Below the pieces are notes generated by a model. It made no database searches and was not told the DNA's origin. It was given only the letters and a program-made list of their open reading frames with translations. From Diphasiastrum complanatum (taxonomy: Eukaryota; Streptophyta; Lycopodiopsida; Lycopodiales; Lycopodiaceae), in NCBI GenBank assembly GCA_029204225.1, contig CM055102.1, forward strand, positions 26,390,922-26,454,921: 64,000 nt of DNA, read 5' to 3'. The number at the start of each line of letters is the position of its first letter. Position 1 is the stretch's first letter. The position numbers and the translations under genes are program-made. Positions 1 through 11,560 of this stretch are shown here, one piece after another.

Positions 1-585
1 CTGGAGTTTTGCACGTGTGAACCAGGCCACAATGTTTTTATTTACTGTATTTTTTCAGTATGATGAAGTGTCAAACTTCATACCCTTCAAAATGAGACCA
101 TTTTGATGTATTTTGGTCATATAAGCCATTTTTAGCTATTTTTCCTATATAGGGAATATCTAGGGTCAAGTACCTTCTAGAGAGAGGAGAGAGAGTCATC
201 TTCCTCATCCATAAATAGTAGGGAAGTCGTGGAAAACAGGTTGGAGAAACCTTTTGTATGCTTCATTGAGATCAATAGATCATTGTCATTGTTTCTTCCT
301 CCATTGAGAGCATTGTTGTGTGTATTGTCTTCAAGCTATTGTGTATGATCTTAGGTGCTTTCCAAAAGTGGTAGGCTGATGTATTATGGACTGTATAATG
401 CTATTTTGGGCCGCACTTGATGTTTATGGAAGTTTCCATTTGTGATAAATGCTTTTTGATCAAGTTCTTTGCATTCTAGGTAGCATAGAATGTGTTGCCA
501 ATTCCTAGCTTATGTAGTTTGGAGTGCAAGCATTCAAGCCAATGATCTTGGAGTTTAGATCCACTTAGGATCTGTATTTTTCACA
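1..585 (+). repeat. 5' LTR of element 1 (5'-truncated by window edge)
   Basis: Matches bases 71-655 of the 655-bp LTR seen complete at 5706-6360. It ends ATTTTTCACA, directly before the PBS. TATA-like boxes are present at 145-152 (CTATATAG) and 211-218 (ATAAATAG), either of which could serve the retroelement promoter. Confidence 0.95.
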
Positions 586-597
586 TGGTATCAGAGC
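586..597 (+). other. Primer-binding site (initiator tRNA-Met)
   Basis: TGGTATCAGAGC starts immediately after the LTR terminal CA with no spacer. It is the standard plant Copia complement to the 3' end of initiator tRNA-Met and primes minus-strand cDNA. Confidence 0.93.
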
Positions 598-1757
598 TGG
601 TTGGCTTCTATTTACAGTAAGTATTCCATTTTTGGTGATATTTGGATGTTTGATCAAGTTCTAGCATGATTTTGCATTGCTTTGTTGATCAAATCTTACT
701 AACCTTTGTTTTGTGAGTTGAACTTGTGGATCAAAAGCATATTTCAGGTCTATTGAAGATCAGAGGCTGAAAAGAAACTATTTTGGATCAGATCATAACA
801 CCTAATCATTTGTGATTGTGAGGCTTGTGCATATTCAATACTAACAATGTTCTTTTCAATCCTATTGTTGACAATCTCCATTCTTGGATGAACACTCTCC
901 TTAAGTGGATGAAACTTCTCCTTAAGTGGATGACAAATGCTCTTTTGAGTGAGTTGTAATTCTCCTAAAGGCTGAGCAAAGCTCCCATTTGGATGAAAGA
1001 TCCCCTTTTTTGGGTGAACATATTGTAAGCTCCATTGTGAAGAGCATATTGTAAAGATTGTCATCAATTTTGGCATAATTTTTGGTGTACTTTGTTGAGC
1101 ATGTAAGTAACTCTCCTTATGTAATTTGATTGGAGCATTTGATGGAAGGTGTTAACCATTATGCAAGTGTGTTTTCAGGTTCTTAACAGGTTGAGGAACA
1201 TTCTCATGTGAAGTGATCTTAGATCTACATCTAAACACCAAGATTTGACAAGATAGTGAAGCTAGTCTTGTGATTCACTAAGTGTGCTCATTCATTCACC
1301 TCTAAATCTTGTATTTATCACTTGCTGGAGTTTATAAACTTTTAGAAGTGTGGTTTACATGTGGTTTTACAGGTTGAATCAATATCTTAGTGTGTTGATC
1401 ATATGTTGATCAAGTTTGTTCATTACTAGGTAATCTTGGCATCCTAGTTTTGGGTATTTTCTAAGAATGCAAGTAACTCTTCACACCATAACTTGATTTG
1501 GTCACTTGCTGGAAAGTTTGAGAGCTTAAGCAAGAGTGTGTTCAGGTTGGTTTGATTTTGTAATCCATTCTTAGTGTGTGCAAAGTGTTGCATGTGTTTC
1601 AATCTTCCTTTCTATGCTTGGAAACCATCTAGGTTCAAGATAGAAGTGTTTTAGGGTCCTAAATCTTCATAGATCTCTTTATCTATCATTTGTTGAGAGA
1701 AAAGTGAGTGCTAAGTGCTTTAGGACAGAACCTAAAAGTTGAAGAAACATTAGAATC
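598..1757 (+). other. Leader of element 1 with degenerate internal repeats
   Basis: About 1.16 kb of AT-rich untranslated leader before the gag start. Three diverged repeats (about 1100-1190, 1310-1380 and 1463-1560) share cores such as CACTTGCTGGA and TTCAGGTT. Around 880-1030 there are also repeats of the type AAGTGGATGAA. I see no credible ORF on the sense strand. Leader repeats are common in plant retroelements; any packaging role here is only inference. Confidence 0.7.
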
Positions 1758-4076
1758 ATGGCTTCCAATGGTGGGATCATGCTAGAGTCTAGTGAAAGGT
1801 TGAGTTCATCAAACTACTCTACTTGGAAAGTGAGGATGGAGTCCTTACTTGAGTTGAATGAACTCATGGACATAGTTGCAGAAATTGAAGAGAGACCTCT
1901 CACACTTCAAGAGCAACAAAGGTTTGATAAGAAGGCCAAAAGGGCTCTTCATATCATTAAAATGAATGTTACAAATGAACTTCTCAAGGAAGTTGGAAAG
2001 TGTCAAAGTGCAAGTGAGGCATGGAATGCCTTAAAGAAGCTCTTTGAATCAAAGTCCACATCTAGGGTATTGACCCTAAGGAGACAAATATTTTCTAGTA
2101 GGCAAAGAGAGGGTGAAAGTGCTCATGCATTTATCTTGAGAGTTAAGTCCCTAAGTGATGATTTAGCATGCATTGATGAGAACATAAAAGATGGTGAAAT
2201 AGTCCAAGTTATGTTGAATGGTTTGCTAAATGAACATGCTAACCTTGTGCAAAGTTTTGCCATTCAAAGAGTCTTGCCAAGTGTGGTTGACTTGCAAGAA
2301 ATCTTATTGGCTGAAGAACATAGGTTGCAATCAAAGCTTGATGGTGCATCCTTGCAAGGTGGAGGTGAAGAGGCTTTCTTCACAAAAGGCAAATTCAAGG
2401 GCAAAGGTAAAGGCAAAGGGAAATGGTCCAAAGGTGGTAACTTTGATCATGATGATCACTCTTCCTCTTCCTCTTCTACTAAGAACAATAAGTCAAAGTT
2501 CAAGTGCTTTTATTGTGGGATAAAAGGTCATTTTGCAAATGAATGTTATAAGAAGAAAAGAGAGCAAGGAGAGAGGCAAGGAAATCTTACAATAGATGAG
2601 GAAGAACATAACACATGTGAATCACTTGTTATGACTTCAAGTTTGTTAGCCAACATAGATGATAATGATCCTTGGTGGATTGATAGTGGAGCCTCATCTC
2701 ACATGACAAGACATAAGGAATACTTTACATCCTTATTGTCTTATGAGGGAGAAGGTAACATCATCTACACTGCAAATGATGGTCAATGTGACATCAAAGG
2801 CATAGGCACTATTCCTATTTCCCTTTCAACAAATAGGAAAGCAAATCTTGAAAATGTTTTGTACATTCCTTCAATCACTAAGAATTTGCTTAGTGTAAGT
2901 CAAATGATTGACAAAGGACTTGATGTGGAGTTCATTGGAGATGCATGTTTGATAAGTAAATGTGGATCCTTGATTGCTCAAGGTAGGAGGCATGGTAAAC
3001 TTTTCAAGCTTGATGCATGTGTGATCTCTAATCATGAAGGATGTATGGCTAGGGAGCAATTGACAAACCAAGAAGTTTGGCACAAGAGGTTGGGCCATCC
3101 CAACTTCAAATCTTTGGAGGTAATGGCAAAGAAAGAGCTTGTTCTTGGTCTCCCTAAAAGTCTTGTTGCAAACAATAGTGTTTGTGAACATTGTGCCTTG
3201 TCCAAATCTCATAGACTTGCTTATTCTAGATCTACTTCTAGATCTAAAGAAGCTTTTCAACTTGTGCATTCTGATATTCATTCTTCTAGTACAACTAGCA
3301 ATGGTGGGGCAAAGATGTATGCAACTTTCATTGATGACTTTAGTAGGTATACTTGGATCTATCTTCTTAAAAGTAAGGATGAAGTGTTTGCTGCATTTGT
3401 CAAGTTCAAGAATGAAATGGAAAACCAATTCAATACAAAGATCAAATGCTTAAGATCTGATAATGGAGGGGAATACACCTCAAATAGGTTCAAAGACTTT
3501 TGTATAGCACATGGGATTAAGAGGGAGATGTCTAGTCCTAGGACTCCACAACAGAATGGAGTGGCCGAGAGGAAGAATAGAACCCTTTGTGAATGTGCCA
3601 AGGCAATGAGACTACATGCTAGTCTTGCTAAGTCTTTTTGGGGGGAAGCTTTAGCATGTGCTAACTATCTATGTAATAGATGGACAAGTGCTTCCTTGGA
3701 TGGTAAAACTCCTCATGAGGTTCTTTATGGTAGAAGGCCGAGTGTCAAGCATTGTAGGATCTTTGGATGTACATGTTTTGTCAATATCACACTTGATGAT
3801 AGAACTAAAGAAGATCCTTCATCAAAGAAGGGTGTGTTTGTTGGCTATAGTGAAGTAAGCAAGGCTTACAAAGTGTACATTCCTTCTACAAAGAAAGTTG
3901 TCATAAGTAGGGATGTCATCTTTCATGAAGAGAATGTTTCCAATGTTGTTGATGTTGATGTTGATGTGCCTACTAATCATCATGATGTGCAAGATGTCTT
4001 GGATGAAGATGGGATGCCACTCCAAAGCAAACTTCAAGGAAGACTCAAAGGCAAAGGGCTAAGCCATCAAGGCTAA
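1758..4076 (+). pseudogene. Copia gag-protease-integrase ORF, element 1
   Basis: 772 codons. Residues about 15-200 are a UBN2-type Gag. A lysine/glycine-rich linker leads to a CCHC knuckle (C250, C253, H258, C263) that binds RNA. The aspartic protease has the catalytic DSG at 309-311 (WWIDSGASSHMT). The integrase zinc module is H442, H447, C476 and C479, and the core has D506, D568 and E604, with 35 residues between the last two as expected for DD35E. The ATG at 1758 is the first in frame and starts the conserved Gag. The ORF ends at TAA 4074-4076, before RT, because RT lies in the -1 frame. A normal Copia polyprotein would continue, so this is a frameshifted copy unless recoding occurs. Element 2 has the same break. 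Confidence 0.93.
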
Positions 4077-5710
4077 CCTATGATGAAAAAGGAAAGCAAG
4101 TGGTGGACAACTCTAACTTTGCTTTTCTTACCTCTTTTGATGAACCAACTTGTGTAGGTGAAGCAATTCAAAAGAAGGAATGGATCCAAGCCATGGATCA
4201 TGAGCATCAAGCACTCATCAAAAGCAACACATGGAGGTTGGTAAAGCTTCCAAAGGACAAGAAGGCAATTGGTTGTAAGTGGATCTTCAAGATCAAGACA
4301 AATCAAGATGGATCAATCAACAAGTACAAGGCAAGGTTGGTGGCAAAGGGGTATGCTCAAGAATATGGTATTGACTATGATGAGACCTTTGCACCCGTGG
4401 CAAAGATGGTAACTATTCGAATCCTAATCTCTCTTGCAACTCTTTATGATTGGGATATGTGGCAAATGGATGTTACTAATGCCTTCTTGAATGGTGATCT
4501 TGAAGAAGATATTTACATGGAGCAACCCGAGGGCTATGTTTCACATGATGAGCCTAATCATGTGTGCTATCTCCAAAAGAGTTTGTATGGGCTAAAGCAA
4601 GCACCAAGGAGTTGGTATGCTAAGCTCAATTCCTTCTTACTTTCTCAAAACTTTGTTATGAGTGAGTATGATCATTCTCTCTACTTTAGATTGAATGAAA
4701 ATGATATCACTTTACTTTTGATCTATGTTGATGACATTATCTTAAGTGGTGGTAACAATCTAGATATAGATGAAATCAAGATGGCACTCAAAAGAGAGTT
4801 TGAAATTCAAGATCTTGGTAAACTTCATTATATCTTAGGAATAGAGATTATTAGAACTTCTAAATCTACATTCATATGTCAAGAAAAGTATGTTAACTGT
4901 ATTCTAAAAAGGTTTCATATGGAAGATTGTAAAGTTGTTTCTACTCCTATGGAATCAAATGTAAAGCTAACTACAAGAAGTAATGAAAGATCCTTCAAGG
5001 ACATTACTCTCTATAGAAAGCTAATAGGATCTCTTATATGGTTAACCATCACAAGACCTGATCTAAGCTTTGTGGTTGGTAAACTAAGTCAATTTATGCA
5101 AGATCCTAGTGAGGCTCATTGGAAGCTAGGAAAGAGAGTACTTAGATACATCTCGGGATCTAGAGATTTTGGCATCTTGTATGGAGGTACTACACCTAAC
5201 CTTTGTGGATTTTCAGATTCAGATTTTGCAGGTGATCAAATGGATAGGAAGTCAACAAGTGCCTTTGCAATCTATCTTGGAGATGGAGTGGTCTCATGGC
5301 TATCAAAGAAGCAACCAACTATCTCTCTATCTTCCACCGAAGCCGAGTACAAGGCATTAACAACATGCACCAAGGAGATTCTTTGGATCAAGAGGATGTT
5401 ATTGGATCTTCACTTGCTGGAACCAGAGAAGACTCCAATCATACTTTGTGATAACCTTTCAGCCCAAAGCTTGGCAAGCAATCCTGTTTTTCATGCAAGG
5501 AGCAAGCACATTGAGATTGCTCACCATTTTGTGAGAGATCAAGTCATTGCCAAAGAGGTGGAGCTTCAACATGTCTCTTCAAAGGAGTGTGTGGCTGATA
5601 TCTTCACCAAACCATTGGGAAAGGACCTATATTTAATGCATAGATCTAATCTTGGAATGTGCTCAAAGACTATGTTGAAACTAGCATCCAATGTTGAAGA
5701 GGGAGTGTGA
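4007..5710 (+). pseudogene. Copia reverse transcriptase-RNase H ORF, element 1
   Basis: This frame opens after TGA at 4004 and runs to TGA 5708-5710. No ATG fits a separate protein, so it is the 3' half of the broken polyprotein. Numbering from codon 4100, RT has catalytic D124 (MWQMDVTNAFL) and the YVDD box at 209-212. RNase H has D373 (GFSDSD), E414 (SSTEAEY), D451 and D500 (ADIFTK). All domains are full length with no internal stop. The two frames overlap for about 70 bases (4007-4076), so the shift lies in that interval. The stop codon overlaps the first bases of the 3' LTR. Confidence 0.92.
5696..5705 (+). other. Polypurine tract of element 1
   Basis: GAAGAGGGAG lies directly against the TGTGAAAA start of the 3' LTR, the place for priming plus-strand cDNA. 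It also encodes the last residues of RNase H (EEGV). Confidence 0.85.
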
Positions 5711-6360
5711 AAATTGTCAACATTTCCTAGCTAGTTTGAGGCCTAAATTGGCTAAAATTGTAAATAGTTTTGGTTCTGGAGTTTTGCACGTGTGAACCAG
5801 GCCACAATGTTTTTATTTACTGTATTTTTTCAGTATGATGAAGTGTCAAACTTCATACCCTTCAAAATGAGACCATTTTGATGTATTTTGGTCATATAAG
5901 CCATTTTTAGCTATTTTTCCTATATAGGGCATATCTAGGGTCAAGTACCTTCTAGAGAGAGGAGAGAGAGTCATCTTCCTCATCCATAAATAGTAGGGAA
6001 GCCGTGGAGAACAGGTTGGAGAAACCTTTTGTATGCTTCATTGAGATCAATAGATCATTGTCATTGTTTCTTCCTCCATTGAGAGCATTGTTGTGTGTAT
6101 TGTCTTCAAGCTATTGTGTATGATCTTAGGTGCTTTCCAAAAGTGATAGGCTGATGTATTATGGACTGTATAATGCTATTTTGGGCCGCACTTGATGTTT
6201 ATGGAAGTTTCCATTTGTGATAAATGCTTTTTGATCAAGTTCTTTGCATTCTAGGTAGCATAGAATGTGTTGCCAATTCCTAGCTTATGTAGTTTGGAGT
6301 GCAAGCATTCAAGCCAATGATCTTGGAGTTTAGATCCACTTAGGATCTGTATTTTTCACA
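5706..6360 (+). repeat. 3' LTR of element 1 (655 bp)
   Basis: Complete LTR from TGTGAAAATTG to TTTTTCACA. TGTGAAAA and TTTTCACA form an 8-bp terminal inverted repeat inside the usual TG...CA ends. It differs from the 5' LTR at a few positions. It is followed by ATCCA, then by LTR sequence of an older element. Confidence 0.95.
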
Positions 6361-6780
6361 ATCCACAAGTCCGCTGGTAAGCGAGACATCCATTCGTGAG
6401 AGAATTGTATTTCTCTCACGCCAACGCACTGCGTGGATCTGCATGCAGTGCTTGAAGAATCAAAGAAAAATCAATAGATGATCTTGTAGCCATTGTGCAC
6501 ATGTCTTTTTTTAATGATGTATGATCTTGAATGCAAATGTATCTGCTGTTATTCGTGCGTTTGATTCTCACATTCATTTCAATTCCACACATTGGTTGAA
6601 TTCGTTGAATGCTGCATTAATTTATAAACGTAGATCAACAGTGCCTGACTACATTTTGGAGGACTGTAGGAGTGATTCAGCTGGCAGTGTCCAGCGACCA
6701 CATCTGAACTCTATCCGAATCGCATTGAGTCATGGTTGCTTCACTTTCGCGACTGTTTCGCAACCGCGAATCCATTCTCA
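6361..6780 (+). repeat. 5' LTR remnant of the decayed Copia element
   Basis: Downstream part of an LTR cut by element 1. It ends ...ATTCTCA, followed by spacer TCAG and the PBS. It aligns loosely with 12853-13241 through CATTCGTGAGAGA, TTGGAGGA and the GAATCG region. The 99-residue ORF reading through it is not a gene. Confidence 0.7.
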
Positions 6781-6784
6781 TCAG

Positions 6785-6797
6785 TGGTATCAGAGCC
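6785..6797 (+). other. Primer-binding site, decayed Copia element
   Basis: TGGTATCAGAGCC, the initiator tRNA-Met complement, four bases after the LTR CA. Confidence 0.85.
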
Positions 6798-6889
6798 GTG
6801 CCTATCTTGTCATAATCTGACATAGCCAAGAAGCTGTCAGATCCAGAAGGCCAAGCATTCAGACGAACAACCATCAACGAGGGAGCAAA

Positions 6890-7509
6890 ATGGCTTCAAT
6901 TAACAACATGCAGAGCAAGATCTGCACAATTCTTGATTCTTCAGTATCTAGCTTTCTAGCCTGGAAAGTTAAGACATCACTCATACTCAAGGGCGAAGGA
7001 CTCTTCCCCTGGGTGGATGGCACAGAAGAGATGCCTTCAACATCAGACAAGGAGCTACGCGAGTGGAGGGAGAAAAACGACAAGGCAGTAGTCTTGCTAT
7101 CATCTTCCATCAAAGATAGTCTCACACTTGACCTGGCTACACTCTCCAAAGCTAAGGAGATGTGGGATGCATTGCTCACCAGATTTCAGACAAAATCAAG
7201 AAGTCAAATCACGATGCTGGAAGATCAGCTAACAAATCTACAGTGGGATAAAAGGACCTTACCTCTTTTGTAAGAAAGATGAAGGATCTGTTTCTATCAC
7301 TACACAACTCTAGAATAGAGAATGCAGTGTCAACTGAGAAGCAGCTCACCTACCTGTTGAGAGCCTTATCCAGATCATTCCAGACGATGAGAACCCTGTT
7401 CGGGAAAGATCCTACCATGAACCTCGAAAAGGCGATTGTCGAGGTTCAAGAGGAAGTCGAGGCCAGAGAACATCTTGATCACAAAGATGGTTCTGACCAG
7501 GCCCTCTAA
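6890..7509 (+). pseudogene. Copia gag fragment (UBN2 type), frameshifted
   Basis: The ATG at 6890 opens a Gag N-terminus (SSFLAWKVKTSLILKGEGLF, then a segment with the expected MWDAL motif). The frame breaks near 7270 and resumes at 7279 with KMKDLFLSLHNSR, which continues Gag to about 7509. One small indel separates the halves. The product would coat element RNA in a virus-like particle. It is only distantly similar to the Gag of element 1. Confidence 0.85.
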
Positions 7510-7652
7510 AAGAGAAATCCAAGAAACAATTTAAGCCTAAGAGGGAGTCGAATTAGAGATAGGTTTGTGACCAACAAGCAGAGGGGACCAACAAAGGCAA
7601 TTGGAAGAGCAAAGGGAGGTCAAAACAACAAGGTGCAGACAAGAAGACTTGC

Positions 7653-8075
7653 GTGAGATGCAGAAGAGACGGGCATACAGTAGATACATGCTGGCTCAAT
7701 CCCAAGATTGAGTGTATTCACTGCTACAAGAAAGGTCACGCAGTCATGGATTGCCGCCAGAACTCGAGGAACAAATCAGCGCAGAACAGACAGGAGAACA
7801 GCAACAGTTCATCCTATGTCGAGGAGCTTGAGAGCAAAAAGATGGGCGAAGAAAGAACGAACAGAAACTGTTCGACCGCCTACATCTGTGAAGACATGTG
7901 TGCAGCATCAACATCTGACACACATGAGGTGATCCTAGATTCATGAGCCACCTCACACTTCGTGACATCAAGACAAATAATGTCTGATTTCAGAAGTGCT
8001 GATAAGCCTCTACTCAAGAGTTCCTTCATCAAACATACATCCAATCTTGGAATAATTCCAAGATCCATGCTGTTT
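7653..8075 (+). pseudogene. Copia nucleocapsid zinc knuckles and start of protease
   Basis: Two CCHC knuckles in tandem are readable: CVRCRRDGHTVDTC and CIHCYKKGHAVMDC, which would bind RNA. About 60 residues on comes the protease active-site region. It reads ILDS, a stop (TGA at 7944-7946), then ATSHFVTS, so the catalytic Gly of DSG has become a stop codon. Coding similarity ends near 8075, where inserted sequence begins. Confidence 0.82.
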
Positions 8076-9336
8076 TAGATTAGATATCCTTTTAGGAGGA
8101 GTGTCGAAGTTATAAAAAGTTATCTATAATAGCTTTAGGGGTTTACTACGTTTTTATGTCAAGCATCTTTGTGTAGGAGTTTGATAGGGCCAAAATTGGC
8201 AAAGATGGCAAAATGGTCAATTCCACATGTAAAGCCACAATTTGGCCAGAAATAGTTCATGATGTAAACTCAAGCTAGTTAGGCTTGTGGCACTAGGTTA
8301 AATGTAATTTGATGAGTGATCAAGTCAAAGTGTTGGTCAAAGGGTCCAATCAAAATTGAGAAATCCTCATGAAGGGTCCAATAGAATTGCAAGATGGATG
8401 CATCACTCATCCAATGGCATTAGAGGGGCTAGGATTAGGGGTCAATAGGAAGTAAACATGGCTATTCACGAGTTTCATATGTACTCTCATTACCAATCAT
8501 AATCTAATTGAGTTTTTGAGTCATATTGAGTGCAATCAAGTTTTGCTTGTATTTCCTTCTCTCTCTACCCAAGGACAAATTGGTCTATTCTCGCTCTACC
8601 CGAGGAGAGAAGCTTAATTTTGCTTAGTTTTTTCATGAAGTACTTCTCTTACATGTGAAAACACTTTGGTTATCAATCTATGCTTCTATCTTTGCCTCTC
8701 CTTAGATTTTGATCTAGATCTTGGATTTCAATCTAGTATTGATCTAAAGTGCATAAGCTTTGCTTAGGAGATCATTCACACACATTAGGGCATTCCCAAA
8801 CGTGTGAAATTTCACATCAAGACCCCTTATTATGGTTGAGATTATATTTCTCAACCTCCTATCAAATCTACTTTCTTGATCAAATTTTGATTTGCAAATT
8901 TTCTCTTCATAAATTGGCCTTCCACTCTATGCCCTTGAAGTCTAAATGCCCCTTTTACCAAAACAAACTTGTCCCTTTTGTCATTGCCACGAATTGACAA
9001 TTCTCCACTTATACTTGCTGCTTTGATATGAGTGAAACCTAAGATCATAACTAGATTCTATCATGATTATAATAACGATCATTTAGATTTTCTTTGGCAT
9101 TTTTTAAAGGACCAGTCTCTTATGGGCCATCTAAAAGATGAAATGGTTTGGGCTTGCCTAGTGAAGCTTCTCCAATCTTTCTAACAAAAAGTATAATGTG
9201 TACCTTTAGTTTACAATTGGTACATATGCACTAGTTCAATGTTTGTTGGCCTTTCTACATAGTCAATCCTTTTGTTTCAATGATTAGTTCACTTTTACTA
9301 CTTTCTCTTTATTAACCTCCCATCATGACCTATAGA
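8076..9336. other. Unassigned insertion, no gene seen
   Basis: About 1.26 kb interrupting the Copia protease. It is AT-rich. LTR-like text (TGATAGGGCCAAAATTGG at about 8187) and ORFs of at most 82 codons are present, none resembling a known protein. It may be a fragment of another retroelement; I cannot assign it. Confidence 0.4.
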
Positions 9337-10077
9337 ATGGTAGATAGAGGGCTGGTAAACAATCGTCCCATCGTGCTTGAACTGACGCCAACAAAGCCAA
9401 ATCTTTTGCAAATAAGGCTGAGTGCCTAGCCGTCAGATCTGGTGAAAACATATATTCCAGAGAATAAGCTTAGAGTGCTCGATTAAAATCAACTACGATA
9501 TTCCAGTTGTATGGCTGGTGAATTGTAGGCCAATTTGGTGTATGGATGTTGATTTTATCCATTGGCACACCAAGGTCCTTCCATTCATTCCTTCTTGGCA
9601 TCGGAACGTAATATTGATTCACCCTGAGATGGCGCGATCTCGCAACATAACTCCTAATTGAGTTTGGAGTTTTCACGAAAACAATTCTGCGTCATGGTGG
9701 TTGCTCACCCATTGTAGGTAGCTTATCCCAATCCTTGTCGTCTTTGATCTCTGAAGTTTTGAACTTGATCACCCAACCATCCCTCGAGGACTCATACATA
9801 TGTTGTTGTAGGAATTTCTAGATTTCCTCCTCGATGGTGACTGGTCTTCAAAATAGTGGTACGACCATTGAAGTGGATGGCCCTGCTTTGGTTTCATGAG
9901 GTACGACTCTCTCTTCTTCGAGTAGCTAATCCATGCCCAAATCATTCTGGCCCTAATCCTGTGGTCTCGACAAAAGACTGGCATGACGGGCACTATAATT
10001 TGTGGCATTGTCTTCAAAACTTGAGTGGTGGCTTTTTCGTAATCCTTGATTATCCCTTTAGCATTCGCCAACTCTTG
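9337..10077 (-). pseudogene. N-terminal/central part of the coiled-coil LTR-element ORF
   Basis: Read on the minus strand it matches the ORF at 28553-29566: MANAKGIIKDYEKATTQVL corresponds to MAKAKETITAYEKATAQVL, and the IRSYVAR...MPRRNEWKDLG block to the same block there. Similarity stops near WDDCLPAL at about 9345, just where the fragment starting at 16645 begins. Several indels break the frame. The right edge abuts Copia integrase. Function unknown. Confidence 0.75.
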
Positions 10078-10082
10078 TTGTT

Positions 10083-11040
10083 GTGTACTTCATCCATAAC
10101 AAATTTGAAGCTCTTGATAAGTTTACAGAATATGTGAACTGGGCTGAAAACTGGACGGAGAAGAAAGTCAAGCAGATCAGAACTGACATAGGAGGAGAAT
10201 ATATCTCTAACCGATCTATTTACTTTTGTAAAAGTCGAGACATCCTTCACGAGAAGACAATAGCCTATACACCACAACATAATGGTGTAGTTGAGAGGAA
10301 AAACAGAACTCTCATGGAAGTTGCAAGATCCATGATGGCCTACTCAAAGGCATCGAGATCATTATGGGCTGAGGCAGTAGCTACAACTGTCTACCTGCAG
10401 AACAGGACATGCAAATTGAGCATTGCTCACACTAATCCACATGAGGTATAGTGGAGAAGCAAGCTGAATCTGGCTCGTGTTTGGATCTTCGGATGTATAG
10501 CATATGCACACATACCAGATAAGAAGAGGAAGAAGTTGGACAAAAAAGTGGAGCAAGGATTCTTGGTTGGTTATCATATACATTCTGCATATTACAGAAT
10601 ATACATGCCTCAAGCCAATGAAGTGAAGACTATTAGAGATGTCAGATTTGACAAGACAAGAACAATGGCTAAGGAAGATCCAATCAGCTATGAAGTTCTT
10701 AGTAGACAGTACTATGACCTACCCACATCGACATAGGGAATGGACCTTGAGCACCCAGGTGAAGATGTTCCAATTTCAGATGGACTGAGTGATAGTTCAG
10801 ACGAGGAGCAGACCGATATATCGGGAGTGCCCAAAACACCTACGACACACTGAATCTCTGCTACGAGCAGACATGATAAAGTCAAAGTAGTTGTTGAGCC
10901 TGTATTATCTCCAAGGAGATCTGCTAGACAAAGAAGAGCACCAGTCAGATATGTACTTGACAACTCATCTTCTACTCAAGAAGAATTTTGTGGATTCGGT
11001 GGTAACTTATTAGAGGAGTTCCAAGCACCAAAAGGGCTGT
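10083..11040 (+). pseudogene. Copia integrase fragment and linker
   Basis: It starts inside the integrase core (YFIHNKFEALDKF) and keeps the second catalytic Asp in the KQIRTDIGGEY block and the Glu in HNGVVERKNRTL. A stop at 10449 (TAG) interrupts it, then the C-terminal integrase region resumes (VWIFGCIAYAHIP, EQGFLVGYH). The acidic linker toward RT follows to about 11040. The first catalytic Asp and the zinc module are missing because inserted sequence replaces them. Confidence 0.82.
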
Positions 11041-11560
11041 TTGTCAAGATGCTTTTATTGACTATTCAACTATTCAATGTACATGTGGCCCAATAAATTT
11101 TTACACCTGTAAAAGCACGTAACGTTGTTTGTTGGTCTGAAAAAATTTGGAGTTTTCCGGTAATATTTTGAACATTTCGAAACTCCCGTTGGGCAGGATC
11201 TGGAATCGTGATTTGGCAATACTTGTTGCCCGCAAGACTCCTAACTGCCTGACTCTTAAAACTTATGGTTAGTAGTAATATATTTTGAGCAAAGCATAGT
11301 TGAACAAACTTATATGTTTTAAAGAGGGCCGACCTACAAGAAGTTGCAAAACATCATCTACAACAACATCAGCCATTAAACTACAGATGAGTAGAACAAC
11401 AATAGATTTTATAGATATTTTTGATATTTTTATAGAATCATAATCAAGATGTGATCATTCGAATGCATTCTACGCAAAGAGTAGATCATTTTTTGCTTTT
11501 TACCTTGTTGTTTGTATTCTACACAAAGAGTAGATCATTTTTGCTTTTTGCTTTTGACAT
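11041..11560. other. Foreign sequence replacing most of reverse transcriptase
   Basis: Between the integrase linker and the end of RT there is no palm or YVDD sequence; about 520 bp of AT-rich non-coding DNA stands there. It contains a 35-bp direct repeat (11466-11500 and 11517-11551, core CAAAGAGTAGATCATTTTT). This marks a deletion with filler or a small insertion. Confidence 0.5.

Larger units (their letters stand above)
1..6360 (+). mobile_element. Ty1/copia LTR retrotransposon, element 1 (first 70 bp outside window)
   Basis: An autonomous-type Copia element: 5' LTR, initiator-Met PBS, long leader, gag-protease-integrase ORF, RT-RNase H ORF, PPT and 3' LTR. The order integrase before reverse transcriptase marks Copia rather than Gypsy. 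Comparison with its 3' LTR shows that the window opens at LTR base 71, so 70 bp are missing on the left. By eye the two LTRs differ at four or more positions (for example GGGAATATC against GGGCATATC, and GTCGTGGAAAAC against GCCGTGGAGAAC), so this copy is older than element 2. The coding region carries a frameshift between integrase and RT. The 3' flank begins ATCCA; the matching duplication would lie off-window. It sits inside the 5' LTR of the decayed Copia element at 6361-13241. Confidence 0.95.

Noticed and set aside
586..600. tRNA gene suggested by the tRNA-like motif
   Set aside because: It is only the complement of a tRNA 3' end; no cloverleaf follows. No tRNA, rRNA or CRISPR array was found anywhere in the window.
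750..1076. 108-codon minus-strand ORF in the leader (copy at 19766-20092)
   Set aside because: Produced by repeated AAGTGGATGAA-type leader text; no domain and on the non-transcribed strand of the element.
2871..3428. 185-codon minus-strand ORF (and its copy at 21887-22444)
   Set aside because: Shadow of the integrase-coding strand, opposite a well-supported Copia ORF.
4041..4062. Programmed -1 frameshift site
   Set aside because: CAAAGGCAAAGGG is repetitive but no X-XXY-YYZ heptamer in the right frame was found; kept only as an open question in the findings.
6521..6820. 99-codon ORF before the PBS
   Set aside because: Lies in the 5' LTR remnant and reads through the PBS.
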